Below are positions 30,933 through 41,142 of a stretch of 64,000 nucleotides of DNA, in pieces. The stretch's first letter is position 1, and each line of letters begins with the position of its first letter. The position numbers and the translations under genes are program-made. Source of the DNA: an uncultured Pontibacter sp. (lineage in GTDB: Bacteria > Bacteroidota > Bacteroidia > Cytophagales > Hymenobacteraceae); the NCBI GenBank assembly GCA_947499125.1, contig CANMMP010000001.1, positions 930,001 to 994,000 on the forward strand. Direction: 5' to 3'. Under the pieces are notes generated by a model. It ran no database searches. It was not told where the DNA came from and saw nothing but the letters and a program-made list of their open reading frames with translations.

Positions 30933-32009
30933 ATGGCTACCACGCAGCTAAAACAGGCACAAAGCAGAGTTACCTCCCTGGACTACGTGCGGGGATTGGC
31001 TGCTTTTGGCATTTTGCTGTACCATTTCCAGAGCTGGACGCTGGGCCACATGGAAGCGGATAGTTTCTGGGGGCGCATTGGCTTGTATGGCGTAGCTATA
31101 TTTTATGTTTTGAGCGGGCTTACTTTATACCATGTATACGAGCAGCGTTTACAACTTAAAACTGCCAGCCTCACCGATTTTTACCTCAAGCGCATATTCA
31201 GGCTTTTTCCGTTGCTCTGGCTTATTATGCCGGTTTACCTGTACACAAACCCCGAGCTCCGCGACTGGGACCGTATCGTGCTCAATTTTACCGGTTTATT
31301 CGGCTTCGTAGCCTGGGATCAGCCTATAGGTGTGGGTGTATGGTCTATCGGTAACGAACTGGTCTTTTATTTTTTCTTCCCGATATTCCTGTTCTCGGCA
31401 AAGTATAGCCGTTTGGCTTTTACTGTTGTTTGCGCTTTTATACTTGGGTTGGGTATCTATTTCGCATTTTATAGTATAAATGAAGCGGTGCCGCTTGCAG
31501 AGCAATGGCGCGATTATGTAAACCCTTTTAACCAGATCTTTTTGTTTTTGGGTGGGGTGGCTATTGGCTATTTTACAAAGTACAGGCCGTTGCCAGCTTT
31601 TCCGCTTATCCTGCTGTTATTTTCGGGTATAGCTGTTTTTATACTTTATTATGCGGCTGGCAATACGGTAGTGCTGGTTACAGACTGGAATCGTTTTGTT
31701 TTTTCAGCAACCTGCCTGGCTGTTTGCCTGGCTATGTATAAACTGCCATTTACTTTTCCGGCAGTGCTGCATACCCCGCTTCAGTTTTTAGGCGAAGTAA
31801 GCTATGCCTTATACCTGTTGCATCCGCTGGTGTATAAAGTAGTTAGCTTTGCGGCCAAACAATTCCAGTTCTCGCCGTGGGTAACTATAACTGTATCCAT
31901 TATCGCAACGCTGCTCATGAGCCACTTCGTGTACCGGTACTACGAGCAACGCTTCATCAGGCTGGGGCAAAAGGTAAGCAAAACTATAACTGCCCGCTTA
32001 TCTTCCTGA
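30933..32009 (+). CDS. Acyltransferase family 3 (OafA-like)
   Basis: LDYVRGLAAFGILLYHFQSW, multi-TM. Confidence 0.93.
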   Translation: MATTQLKQAQSRVTSLDYVRGLAAFGILLYHFQSWTLGHMEADSFWGRIGLYGVAIFYVLSGLTLYHVYEQRLQLKTASLTDFYLKRIFRLFPLLWLIMPVYLYTNPELRDWDRIVLNFTGLFGFVAWDQPIGVGVWSIGNELVFYFFFPIFLFSAKYSRLAFTVVCAFILGLGIYFAFYSINEAVPLAEQWRDYVNPFNQIFLFLGGVAIGYFTKYRPLPAFPLILLLFSGIAVFILYYAAGNTVVLVTDWNRFVFSATCLAVCLAMYKLPFTFPAVLHTPLQFLGEVSYALYLLHPLVYKVVSFAAKQFQFSPWVTITVSIIATLLMSHFVYRYYEQRFIRLGQKVSKTITARLSS

Positions 32010-32203
32010 AAAGTTTTAAAGCAACAGGTCTTTTTAGCTTTTAGCCTAAACTATAGTTTCCGGTTTGATCGATTTATAAGTATACTTACCTGCATTCTGT
32101 ATCTAATTTATACTTCTTAACCAGGCAGCTTCCCTATTAATCTGTTTCCGGTTTCGGAGCGTTTAGCTATATTTCGTGCTTACTTGCGTGCTGCACCAAT
32201 TCA

Positions 32204-33445
32204 ATGAAAAAGATTCTCCTACTATACCGTAACGCATTTGGCGGACTCTCGAAGCCCGCCTGGATGATGTCGGTGGTGATGCTGATAAACCGCAGCGGCG
32301 CCATGGTGATACCTTTTTTAGGAGTATACCTTACCTCAGAACTGGGCTATACTTTAAAAGAGACGGGTGCTATACTTAGTATTTATGGGTTAGGTGCTGT
32401 ATGCGGGGCATTCCTGGGAGGTTGGTTAACTGATAAGATCGGCCATTTTAAAGTACAGTTTGTAAGCCTGGTGCTGGGCGGTGCATTATACTTTCTGTTG
32501 ATAAATCTGCGGCAGTTCGAGTACATGGCAGCCGGGGTGTTTATACTTAGCCTGGTTAACGACATGTTGCGCCCGGCCAACTCTGTTTCCATTGCCTATT
32601 ACTCCCGCCCCGAAAACGTAACCCGCGCTTTTTCGCTAAACCGCATGGCCATAAACCTGGGTTTTTCAATTGGTCCGGCTATAGGTGGTTTGGTGGCAGC
32701 CATTTCTTATAAGTGGCTTTTTATTGCAGATGGGGCTACATGTATAGCTGCCGGCATTTTCTTTTTCTTTTATTTCAGATCGCAGCAAGGCCATAAACCG
32801 GGCACCAAAAAAGATAAGGAAACAGCTGATATTCCTCCTTCCAGGTCGCCGTACCGCGATGGCTGGTTTATGCTGTTCATCATACTTTGCAGTTTTTATG
32901 CGATGTTGTTTTTCCAGCTGTTCTCTACGTTGCCGCTATACTATAAGCAGGTACATGTGCTATCGGAAAGCAAGATCGGATTGCTGATGGCTCTTAACGG
33001 GTTGATCGTATTTTCGCTGGAGATGATATCGGTATACCTGCTAGGTAACAGGTTCTCGAAGTCGGTGCTTATAGTTGGCGGCACGCTTATACTTGGGCTG
33101 TCGTTTGTATTGTTAAACCTGCACGCCCATGTCAGTATCTTGTTCGTGTCGATGGCGTTGTTAAGCATTTCAGAGATATTGGCCATGCCGTTTATGGCAA
33201 CTATAACCGTAGAACGATCAGACGAAAGCAACCGTGGCTCTTATATGGGTTTATACACTATTTCGTATGCGGTGGCGCATGTAATCGCTCCTTATTTAGG
33301 TACCACTATTATTGCGGATTACGGTTTCGAAATGTTGTGGTGGGCTACCGGCGGGTTAGCCATTTTCACATCTGTAGCGCTCTATTTCGTAGTTCACCAA
33401 CTCGAGCGGCAGCGCTATGCCAGGCAAGTACCTGTAGCTAGTTAA
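32204..33445 (+). CDS. MFS transporter
   Basis: 12-TM pattern, GGWLTDKIGHFKV. Confidence 0.93.
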   Translation: MKKILLLYRNAFGGLSKPAWMMSVVMLINRSGAMVIPFLGVYLTSELGYTLKETGAILSIYGLGAVCGAFLGGWLTDKIGHFKVQFVSLVLGGALYFLLINLRQFEYMAAGVFILSLVNDMLRPANSVSIAYYSRPENVTRAFSLNRMAINLGFSIGPAIGGLVAAISYKWLFIADGATCIAAGIFFFFYFRSQQGHKPGTKKDKETADIPPSRSPYRDGWFMLFIILCSFYAMLFFQLFSTLPLYYKQVHVLSESKIGLLMALNGLIVFSLEMISVYLLGNRFSKSVLIVGGTLILGLSFVLLNLHAHVSILFVSMALLSISEILAMPFMATITVERSDESNRGSYMGLYTISYAVAHVIAPYLGTTIIADYGFEMLWWATGGLAIFTSVALYFVVHQLERQRYARQVPVAS

Positions 33446-33540
33446 TATTACATCTCCTGTGACAGGCCTAAGTAAATAGCTTTATAGTTTAAGTAGCAAT
33501 AGTTTTTCCATTTGGTAAAAGCCACTGCTATTTGATTAGC

Positions 33541-33570
33541 CTTTGAAGACGCAAAGTATTGCGTCTCTAC
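33541..33570 (+). repeat. REP-like element, RAYT1 family, upstream copy
   Basis: ctttgaaGACGCAAagtaTTGCGTCtctac. Confidence 0.9.
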
Positions 33571-33597
33571 ATCTTACTTTCTTTCGTAGATAAAGCT

Positions 33598-34170
33598 ATG
33601 GAGAAGTTTAGAAACAACTTCAGAATTCCTTCTGCCAGATTAACTAACTGGGATTATGGCTCGCATGGCTTATACTTTATAACCATCTGCACAAAGAATA
33701 AGGAACATTACTTTGGAGAGGTTAACACACTTTCAAAAACGTCGTTGCATCCAGAGCCGCCTTTGGAAACGCAAAGTATTGCGTCTCTACAAAAAACAAC
33801 GATTGGAGAAATTGCATTCAAATACTGGGAGCAGATAACTGCCTACCATCCGTTTGTGGAGCTGGATGAATTTATTGTTATGCCAAACCATGTGCATGGG
33901 ATTATATTCCTCAATAAGTCCGATCAGAAACAGTGGCAGGCAAACCAATTTGGGCCGCAGTCAGGTAATCTGGCTTCCATAATCAGAGGGTATAAAGCGG
34001 CAGTTAAGAAGTATGCAACTATAAACCACATAGATTTTGCCTGGCAAAGCCGCTATTTCGACAGAGTTATACGATCAGATAAAGAGCTTCAAAACATCAG
34101 AAACTACATTTTCAATAACCCTGCAAATTGGGAAGCAGAAAAAAACAATCCTGAGAATCTATTTATGTAG
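33598..34170 (+). CDS. REP-associated tyrosine transposase (IS200-like Y1, RAYT1)
   Basis: HGLYFITICTKNKEHYFGEV, VMPNHVHGIIFL (HUH), FAWQSRYFDRVIRSDKELQNIRNYIFNNPANW; TTG start at 33559 rejected in favour of ATG 33598. Confidence 0.93.
   Translation: MEKFRNNFRIPSARLTNWDYGSHGLYFITICTKNKEHYFGEVNTLSKTSLHPEPPLETQSIASLQKTTIGEIAFKYWEQITAYHPFVELDEFIVMPNHVHGIIFLNKSDQKQWQANQFGPQSGNLASIIRGYKAAVKKYATINHIDFAWQSRYFDRVIRSDKELQNIRNYIFNNPANWEAEKNNPENLFM
33761..33790 (+). repeat. REP-like element inside the RAYT1 coding sequence
   Basis: ctttggaaACGCAAagtaTTGCGTctctac, translated PLETQSIASLQ. Confidence 0.9.
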
Positions 34171-34174
34171 CAAT

Positions 34175-34206
34175 GTAGAGACGCAATACCTTGCGTCTCC
34201 AAAGGC
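34175..34206 (-). repeat. REP-like element, RAYT1 family, inverted downstream copy
   Basis: gtaGAGACGCAAtaccTTGCGTCTCcaaaggc. Confidence 0.9.
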
Positions 34207-34287
34207 AGATCAAATAGTAATGACCCACCTTAAATGTAAAAAGCTCCGGTATTCAAACTATAAATCTATTTTGACTCGTCTGTCGCA

Positions 34288-34313
34288 GGAGACGCAAAGT
34301 AATGCGTCTCCAC
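34288..34313. repeat. REP-like element, RAYT1 family, second downstream copy
   Basis: GGAGACGCAaagtaaTGCGTCTCC. Confidence 0.88.
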
Positions 34314-34376
34314 ATAAAAAAAAGCCCTGCAACTATAGATAGCTGCGGGGCTTTTCTTTAATGATCAAACTGTAGT

Positions 34377-36419
34377 TTACGACACGGTACCGCCAGGCTT
34401 TACTTCTTTGCTTGGCTGCACAAACGCCAGCGAGCCATCAGCATTTTCAGCCATCAGGATCATGCCCTGGCTAGTTATACCTTTGATCTCGCGTGGTGCT
34501 AAATTCACCAATATACTTACCTGCTGCCCCACAATCTCATCGGGGTTGAAGAACTCGGCAATACCACTCACAACCGTGCGTTGGTCTATACCCGTATCTA
34601 TAGTTAACTTCAGCAGCTTTTTGGTTTTGGCTACTTTCTCGGCAGTCAGTATAGTTCCGATACGGATATCCATTTTAGAGAAGTCTTCGAATGAGATGTT
34701 CTCTTTTATCGGTTCTGTTACGGCGTTGGCCATTTCGTTCGCTTTTTTAGTATCTAATAATTTTTGCACCTGTGCTTCTACGGCGGCGTCTTCTACTTTC
34801 TCAAATAGCAAGGCAGGCGTTCCAATTACGTGTCCATCTTTCAGCAAGTCAGGAGATCCGGCATCAGCCCACATGCCAGCTTCCATGTTCAGCATGGCAC
34901 GTAACTTAGCAGCAGAATCCGGCAGGAATGGCTCCATTAGTATAGCTAAGCTACCAGATATCTGAAGCGCAATGTTCATGATGGTTTTTACGCGCTCCTC
35001 GTCTGTTTTTATCAATTTCCACGGCTCGGTATCTGCCAGGTATTTATTGCCTAAACGCGCCAGGTTCATCAGCTCACTCAACGAGTCTCTGAACTTGTAA
35101 CGCTCAATATGCGCGGCAATCACCATCGGCATGCCTTCCAGCACACCCAGCACTTCTTTGTCGTAGTCCTGCAACTCACCACGAGTAGGTACAGCGCCGT
35201 TGTAATACTTTTGGGTAAGCACTACGGCGCGGTTTATAAAGTTGCCTAGAATGGCCAGCAGTTCGTTGTTGTTGCGAGCCTGGTAATCTTTCCAGGTGAA
35301 GTCGTTGTCTTTGGTTTCAGGGGCATTGGCACACAGGGCATAACGCAGCACATCGCCTTTGCCTTTAAAGTCTTCGAGGTATTCATGCAGCCACACCGCC
35401 CAGTTTCGCGACGTCGAGATCTTATCGCCTTCCAGGTTCAGGAATTCGTTGGCAGGTACGTTATCAGGTAGTATATAATCGCCGTGCGCTTTTAGCATGC
35501 TCGGGAAGATGATGCAATGGAAAACGATGTTATCCTTACCGATGAAATGCACCAGCTTAGAATCTTTGTCTTTCCAGTATTTTTCCCAATCCGGAGTTAA
35601 GGCTTTGGTAGCAGAAATGTACCCGATAGGCGCATCGAACCAAACATACAGCACTTTCCCTTCTGCACCTTCAACAGGCACAGGTACGCCCCAGTCCAGG
35701 TCACGGGTTACGGCGCGTGGCTGCAAGCCCTGGTCTATCCACGATTTGCACTGGCCGTAAACATTTGGTTTCCAGTCGCCTTTGTGGCCTTCTACTATCC
35801 ACTCGCGCAGCCAGGCTTCGTACTCGTTAAGCGGCAGGTACCAGTGCTTTGTTTCGCGCATTACCGGTACGGCGCCGCTCAGTGTACTTTTCGGGTTTAT
35901 CAGGTCGGTAGCGTTAAGAGAAGTACCGCAGGCTTCGCACTGGTCGCCGTAAGCATTTTCGTTGCCGCATTTTGGGCAGGTACCAACTATGTAACGGTCC
36001 GCTAAAAATTGCTTCGCTTCTTCGTCGTAATACTGCTGGGTGGTCTGCTCTATAAACTTACCGTCGTTATATAGTTTCAGGAAAAAATCCGAAGCAGTTT
36101 CGTGGTGTATTTTAGAAGAAGTGCGGTCGTACACATCAAACGAGATATTGAAATCTGCGAACGATTGCTTGATCAGCTCATGGTATTTATCTACAGCCTG
36201 CTGCGGTGTAATGCCTTCTTTTTTGGCGCGTATGGTTATCGGCACACCATGCTCATCGGAGCCACAAATAAATTTAACATCGCGGTTTTGCAGGCGCAGG
36301 TAACGCACATAAATATCAGCCGGCAAATAAACCCCAGCCAGGTGGCCGATGTGAACCGGGCCGTTGGCATAAGGCAAAGCTGCCGTTACAGTATAGCGTT
36401 TGGGAGTAGTTGTTGTCAT
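34377..36419 (-). CDS. metG: Methionyl-tRNA synthetase
   Basis: [28 protein letters not shown]-terminal tRNA-binding domain; likely start MTTTTPKRY. Confidence 0.98.
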   Translation of the reverse strand: MTTTTPKRYTVTAALPYANGPVHIGHLAGVYLPADIYVRYLRLQNRDVKFICGSDEHGVPITIRAKKEGITPQQAVDKYHELIKQSFADFNISFDVYDRTSSKIHHETASDFFLKLYNDGKFIEQTTQQYYDEEAKQFLADRYIVGTCPKCGNENAYGDQCEACGTSLNATDLINPKSTLSGAVPVMRETKHWYLPLNEYEAWLREWIVEGHKGDWKPNVYGQCKSWIDQGLQPRAVTRDLDWGVPVPVEGAEGKVLYVWFDAPIGYISATKALTPDWEKYWKDKDSKLVHFIGKDNIVFHCIIFPSMLKAHGDYILPDNVPANEFLNLEGDKISTSRNWAVWLHEYLEDFKGKGDVLRYALCANAPETKDNDFTWKDYQARNNNELLAILGNFINRAVVLTQKYYNGAVPTRGELQDYDKEVLGVLEGMPMVIAAHIERYKFRDSLSELMNLARLGNKYLADTEPWKLIKTDEERVKTIMNIALQISGSLAILMEPFLPDSAAKLRAMLNMEAGMWADAGSPDLLKDGHVIGTPALLFEKVEDAAVEAQVQKLLDTKKANEMANAVTEPIKENISFEDFSKMDIRIGTILTAEKVAKTKKLLKLTIDTGIDQRTVVSGIAEFFNPDEIVGQQVSILVNLAPREIKGITSQGMILMAENADGSLAFVQPSKEVKPGGTVS

Positions 36420-36562
36420 CTTTCTTCTTAAAAAAGCAAATATACGAATAGCAGCCACAATGCGCCCTGCAACCTGAGCATAACCTGTAAAAATGACCGC
36501 CTTATAGTTACCAATATCGATATGCTGCGTACAATCAACATCAAACTACTGTATACTATACC

Positions 36563-36772
36563 ATGAAGCAGAAAGATAACACCCACATTAAAAAAGGCGA
36601 CGGCGATACGCTGGGCGAAAGCAAAAAGAAAACTATAAGTAAAAACCCTGCTCCAAAAGAAGACCCGCGTGAATCGGAGACCACACCACCAGACAATGAA
36701 GTGTATGTAGACCTGGAGCCGGACGAACTGCACCTTGGCGACGAAGAGATAGAGGATGCAGAATCAAAATAA
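36563..36772 (+). CDS. Small charged protein, unknown
   Basis: 69-aa ORF, acidic C-terminus. Confidence 0.45.
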   Translation: MKQKDNTHIKKGDGDTLGESKKKTISKNPAPKEDPRESETTPPDNEVYVDLEPDELHLGDEEIEDAESK

Positions 36773-36780
36773 ATTTATTT

Positions 36781-36828
36781 AAAGTATAAAGCCGCAATTA
36801 CCATACAGTAGTTGCGGCTTTATACTTT
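36781..36828. terminator. Bidirectional terminator, 17-bp perfect stem
   Basis: AAAGTATAAAGCCGCAA...TTGCGGCTTTATACTTT between convergent ORFs. Confidence 0.85.
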
Positions 36829-37177
36829 AGTTTCCTCCACGGACAGGTTTAATTGGCCTTGGCGTATGTTTTGTTGTATCGGAGGGGGCATTGGGTAAGC
36901 GTTCCGGTCTTACTTCAGGTGGCTTCATGGCTGGTCCGTTTCTGTCGAATTCACCGATGTTCCGTTTGCGGTTTATCTCACTTGATTGTTCGTCCATCCG
37001 ATCGCGCAGGGTAGCACCGGCATCACCACGGTACCTGACACGTTGCTCCTGGTTTACGCCAGGCATTCCCTCCTCTCCTTCTGATAAAGATGTACAAGCG
37101 GTTATACTTATCAATGCCAGTCCTGCTATAGTTAATTTATATGTCGTCATGTTATACTTGTTCGTAACAGGCGCCAC
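36827..37177 (-). CDS. Small secreted/lipoprotein-like protein
   Basis: LALISITACTS lipobox. Confidence 0.55.
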   Translation of the reverse strand: MAPVTNKYNMTTYKLTIAGLALISITACTSLSEGEEGMPGVNQEQRVRYRGDAGATLRDRMDEQSSEINRKRNIGEFDRNGPAMKPPEVRPERLPNAPSDTTKHTPRPIKPVRGGN

Positions 37178-37253
37178 TTAAAACAGCACCCCTACTATAA
37201 GTATACGACAGATTTGCAGGCACTTACAGGACAATAAAGAGTTTATACTTGTA

Positions 37254-37514
37254 TTATCGGGAGTTCAGGGCTTTTTGGCCAACAGGTGTCAGCATCAGCC
37301 CTTCAGGCGCAGGGTTAACATAGCCTTCTTTAGTTAAATGATGCTCGGCCTCTTTTTGCACATCTTTATACTTCGGGTATTTTTCCTGTAATACAGGGTA
37401 CAGGTCCTGGTAGCGCAGCACTTCGCCCTCCTTTATACTTTTAGCCTGAAAGGTATCCATAATGCACTGCGACAGCTTTTCAATATTTTCTGCTTCTGAG
37501 TGTAGTTCAGTCAT
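37254..37514 (-). CDS. Hypothetical protein
   Basis: 86-aa ORF, AACTATG start context. Confidence 0.55.
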   Translation of the reverse strand: MTELHSEAENIEKLSQCIMDTFQAKSIKEGEVLRYQDLYPVLQEKYPKYKDVQKEAEHHLTKEGYVNPAPEGLMLTPVGQKALNSR

Positions 37515-37587
37515 AGTTTTATACTTTATAGTTCAGGATAAAAAGTACGGCTGGCTGCGTTTATAGTTAGACCAGCGATAAAACTGA

Positions 37588-37826
37588 TGTGTTTGGATCA
37601 GGATTTTCAGGATAAGATTTGGCTGTGTGAGGAGTTTCTGCTGGTTTCTGGAGTTACATGCGTGGTCCAACCACCCATACCCCTCCTTGTCTAAGGAGGG
37701 GAGTTTTTACCTCCTATGCTACAGTTTATTTTGTAGTTATAGGCAACTAATAGTATTATCGCGGGATGTCTTCACTGAACCAAAATTCTGTAATGCTTTA
37801 AATCCTAAAAATCCTGATGCAGGCAA
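37588..37826. mobile_element. Candidate MITE-like element bounded by imperfect inverted repeats
   Basis: Left tgtttggATCAGGATTTTCAGGATaagattt; right aaATCCTaAAAATCCTGATgcaggcaa; internal CCCCTCC...GGAGGGG palindrome. Confidence 0.5.
37663..37713 (+). repeat. CCCCTCCTTgtctAAGGAGGGG palindromic element
   Basis: Aligns over ~50 nt with 58339-58391. Confidence 0.8.
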
Positions 37827-38378
37827 TTATTTCTTAGCCACAAAATCTAATGCAGCGGAGTTAAGGCAGTAACGCAGCCCGGTTGGCTTGGGGCCATCGT
37901 CGAAAACGTGGCCCAGGTGGCCGCCGCAGCGCGCGCAAACTACTTCAGTTCGAATCATACCATCGGTTCTGTCGGGTACTTCTTTTATTCTATAGTTAGC
38001 AATTGGTTTCCAGAAGCTGGGCCAGCCGGTACCCGAATCGAACTTGGTGGAGGAGCTAAAAACCGGGTTGCCGCAACCTGCACAATGGTACATCCCTTTG
38101 GCTTTGTTAGCATCGTATTTGTTCCGGAAAGCAGGCTCCGTCCCTTTTTTGCGAAGCACATAAAACTCCTGTGGCGTCAATATCTTCTTCCATTCGGCTT
38201 CGGTCTTATACACCGTATCGCGTTGTGTTTGCTGGTTTAGACCGGCAGTCTGGGTTTCGGTTAAAGGGGCATCGCCAGTGTCAGCGGTGGTATATTCGGC
38301 ATCGGTCGTGCGGTTGGGCTGGTCACAACCAAACAGTAGCATCGCCGGTAGCAGGCATAATAAATAAGTTACTCTCAT
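37827..38378 (-). CDS. msrB: Peptide-methionine (R)-S-oxide reductase, lipoprotein form
   Basis: [53 protein letters not shown]; lipobox LFGC. Confidence 0.97.
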   Translation of the reverse strand: MRVTYLLCLLPAMLLFGCDQPNRTTDAEYTTADTGDAPLTETQTAGLNQQTQRDTVYKTEAEWKKILTPQEFYVLRKKGTEPAFRNKYDANKAKGMYHCAGCGNPVFSSSTKFDSGTGWPSFWKPIANYRIKEVPDRTDGMIRTEVVCARCGGHLGHVFDDGPKPTGLRYCLNSAALDFVAKK

Positions 38379-38562
38379 AAGTATAGATACGGTATAAAAA
38401 AGCCTTGGGCTCAGTGTTTTGCAGTTAATAAGCTATAAATGAACAAACTTCCATGCCCTTATGTTTGCCTCTTAACCTGTGCTGACAGCCTGGTTTTAAA
38501 TAAAAAATAAAAACATAACATCTTTATTTCGAGCGGGCTACTGAAATGTGACGCATTTTCCG

Positions 38563-38570
38563 TACTTTTG
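38563..38570 (+). promoter_or_regulatory. -7 promoter box TACTTTTG of typA
   Basis: TAnnTTTG 21 nt upstream of the ATG. Confidence 0.65.
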
Positions 38571-38590
38571 CGGCTCGAAAAACCAATTCA

Positions 38591-40402
38591 ATGCAGAACA
38601 TTCGTAATATCGCGATCATCGCACACGTAGACCACGGCAAGACAACGCTCGTGGACAAGATCATTCATGCTTCTAAGCTTTTCGCTGAGCACCAGCACTT
38701 TGATGACCTGATACTGGACAACAACGACCTGGAGCGCGAGCGTGGTATCACGATCGTTTCTAAGAACGTGTCGGTTCGCTACAAAGACGTTAAGATCAAC
38801 ATTATTGACACGCCTGGTCACGCCGACTTTGGTGGTGAAGTAGAGCGTGTACTTAAAATGGCCGATGGTGTACTACTTCTAGTAGATGCCTTTGAAGGTG
38901 CCATGCCTCAGACACGTTTCGTGTTGAGCAAAGCGATACAATTAGGCCTTAAGCCAATTGTAGTAGTTAACAAAGTAGACAAAGAGAACTGCCGTCCTGA
39001 TGAGGTGCACGAGCAGGTATTCGACCTGATGTTTAACCTAGATGCTACTGAAGATCAGCTTGACTTCGTAACACTTTATGGTTCTTCTAAGCAGGGCTGG
39101 ATGAGCACTGACTGGACGCAGCCAACTGATAATATTACTCCTCTTTTAGATGCTATCATTGATGTGATACCAGCTGCACCTTACCGTGAAGGTACTCCGC
39201 AGATGCAGATCACGTCGCTTGACTATTCTTCTTTCGTTGGTCGTATTGCTATCGGTCGTGTGCACCGTGGTACGCTTAAAGAAGGTATGCCTATCGCGCT
39301 TTGCAAAGCAGATGGTTCTATTAAAAAAGGTAAGATTGCTGAACTACAGATATTTGAAGGCCTTGGCCGTAAGAGTGTTCCTGAAGTATCGGCTGGCGAA
39401 ATTTGCGCTGTAACAGGTATCGAAGGTTTCGACATTGGCGATACTATTGCTGATGCTGAGAACCCGGAGCCACTGCAGCGTATCTCTATAGATGAGCCAA
39501 CGATGAACATGTTGTTCACGATCAACAACTCTCCTTTCTTCGGTAAAGAGGGTAAGTTCGTAACATCGCGTCACCTTCGTGATCGTCTGTTCAAAGAAAC
39601 TGAGAAAAACCTGGCACTGCGCGTACAGGAAACCGACCGTGAAGATACTTTCCTGGTATTTGGTCGTGGTATCCTTCACTTGTCAGTACTTATCGAAACT
39701 ATGCGCCGCGAAGGGTATGAGTTACAGGTAGGTCAGCCACAGGTAATCTATAAAGAAATTGATGGTGTTCGTTGCGAGCCTATCGAGCACATGGTTGTTG
39801 ACGTGCCTGAAGAAACTGCCGGTAAGGTAATTGAACTGGTAACGCAGCGTAAAGGTGAGTTAACTATAATGGAGCCTAAGGGAGACCTGCAGCACCTGGA
39901 GTTCAACATTCCGGCACGTGGTCTTATCGGTCTTCGTAACAACGTACTTACAGCAACTGCCGGTGAGGCGATCATGAACCACCGTTTCATGGCGTATGAG
40001 CCGCACAAAGGTCATATCCCAGGTCGTATCAACGGTTCTATTATCTCTATGGAGCAGGGTCCGGGAACGGCTTACTCTATCGATAAGCTTCAGGACAGAG
40101 GTGTATTCTTCGTTGATCCGGGTGTAGATGTGTACATGGGCCAGGTAATTGGTGAGCACAGCCGCCAGAACGATATCACAGTTAACATTCAGAAAGGTAA
40201 GAAGCTGACAAACATGCGTGCTTCCGGTTCTGATAACAACGTGAAGATCGCTCCTGCCAAGAAATTCTCGCTGGAAGAAGCTATGGAATACATCCAGAAG
40301 GATGAATTGCTGGAAGTAACGCCTAAGAGCATCCGCATGCGCAAGATCTACTTAGACGAGAACGAGCGTAACCGCATGAGCAAGAAAGAAGAAGTAGCAT
40401 AG
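38591..40402 (+). CDS. typA: Translational GTPase TypA/BipA
   Basis: NIAIIAHVDHGKTTLVDKI, RERGITIVSKN. Confidence 0.98.
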   Translation: MQNIRNIAIIAHVDHGKTTLVDKIIHASKLFAEHQHFDDLILDNNDLERERGITIVSKNVSVRYKDVKINIIDTPGHADFGGEVERVLKMADGVLLLVDAFEGAMPQTRFVLSKAIQLGLKPIVVVNKVDKENCRPDEVHEQVFDLMFNLDATEDQLDFVTLYGSSKQGWMSTDWTQPTDNITPLLDAIIDVIPAAPYREGTPQMQITSLDYSSFVGRIAIGRVHRGTLKEGMPIALCKADGSIKKGKIAELQIFEGLGRKSVPEVSAGEICAVTGIEGFDIGDTIADAENPEPLQRISIDEPTMNMLFTINNSPFFGKEGKFVTSRHLRDRLFKETEKNLALRVQETDREDTFLVFGRGILHLSVLIETMRREGYELQVGQPQVIYKEIDGVRCEPIEHMVVDVPEETAGKVIELVTQRKGELTIMEPKGDLQHLEFNIPARGLIGLRNNVLTATAGEAIMNHRFMAYEPHKGHIPGRINGSIISMEQGPGTAYSIDKLQDRGVFFVDPGVDVYMGQVIGEHSRQNDITVNIQKGKKLTNMRASGSDNNVKIAPAKKFSLEEAMEYIQKDELLEVTPKSIRMRKIYLDENERNRMSKKEEVA

Positions 40403-40423
40403 GCTATACTTTAGATAACTATA

Positions 40424-40460
40424 AAAGCCCCGGTCAGTTAATTCTGGCCGGGGCTTTTTG
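40424..40460 (+). terminator. Rho-independent terminator of typA
   Basis: AAAAGCCCCGGtcag...CTGGCCGGGGCTTTTT. Confidence 0.85.
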
Positions 40461-40506
40461 TTTGGGTGTGATATAGTACTCGTTTTGTGTAATTTAAGGA
40501 GCTTAT

Positions 40507-40555
40507 GTCTTCGCTCGCCTCTGGCGAGTGTAAGCTATCCTTTGGCCTCCGGCCG
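40507..40555 (+). repeat. Left ~48-bp repeat of the RAYT2 unit
   Basis: Two hairpins CTCGCCtctGGCGAG and GGCCtccGGCC; inverted copy at 41143-41190. Confidence 0.92.
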
Positions 40556-40599
40556 GTTTTGTTATCTCAGCGTAAAGAAACAGAAAATGACAATAGCTG

Positions 40600-41130
40600 A
40601 TGAGCGAGTATCGTAAGACAACGGTTGGTGAACTATACTTTGTGACATTAACTGTAGCAGGTTGGGTAGATGTTTTTACAAGAAAGGACTATAAAGATAT
40701 CCTGGTTGAAAATTTGAAGTATTGCCAGGAGAAAGAAGGATTAGAGATTTTTGCTTATGTTATTATGACAAACCACATGCATCTTATTGCCAGAAGACAG
40801 GAAGGTGATTTAACTGAATTGCTTGGCAGATTTAAGAGCTATACTGCCAAAAAAATCATTACTGCAATAGAAGCGAACCCAGAGGAGAGCAGAAAGGAGT
40901 GGTTGCTTTACTTGTTCAATCATTTTGCGAAGACAAACACTCAATACAGCAAATATCATTTCTGGAACTATACCAATTACCCGGTTCTGCTTTGTACAAA
41001 TGCAGTCATTGATCAGAAGGTCGAGTATATTCATCAGAATCCTGTTCGGGCCGGGATTGTTACCGAGCCTGAATATTACACCTATAGCAGTGCCTGTGCT
41101 GACAGTCCTTTAGTTGTATCTGAATTGTAG
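40600..41130 (+). CDS. REP-associated tyrosine transposase (IS200-like Y1, RAYT2)
   Basis: YFVTLTVAGWVDVFTRKDYK, VIMTNHMHLIA (HUH), YIHQNPVRAGIV. Confidence 0.93.
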   Translation: MSEYRKTTVGELYFVTLTVAGWVDVFTRKDYKDILVENLKYCQEKEGLEIFAYVIMTNHMHLIARRQEGDLTELLGRFKSYTAKKIITAIEANPEESRKEWLLYLFNHFAKTNTQYSKYHFWNYTNYPVLLCTNAVIDQKVEYIHQNPVRAGIVTEPEYYTYSSACADSPLVVSEL

Positions 41131-41142
41131 TTTACAGTGTAG

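Noticed and set aside
33559-33597. TTG-initiated N-terminal extension of RAYT1
   Set aside because: The extension translates the upstream REP repeat; ATG at 33598 gives the expected RAYT N-terminus.
36419-36458. Extended N-terminus of metG ([13 protein letters not shown]...)
   Set aside because: Conserved MetG sequence begins at MTTTTPKRY; the extension is probably upstream non-coding sequence.
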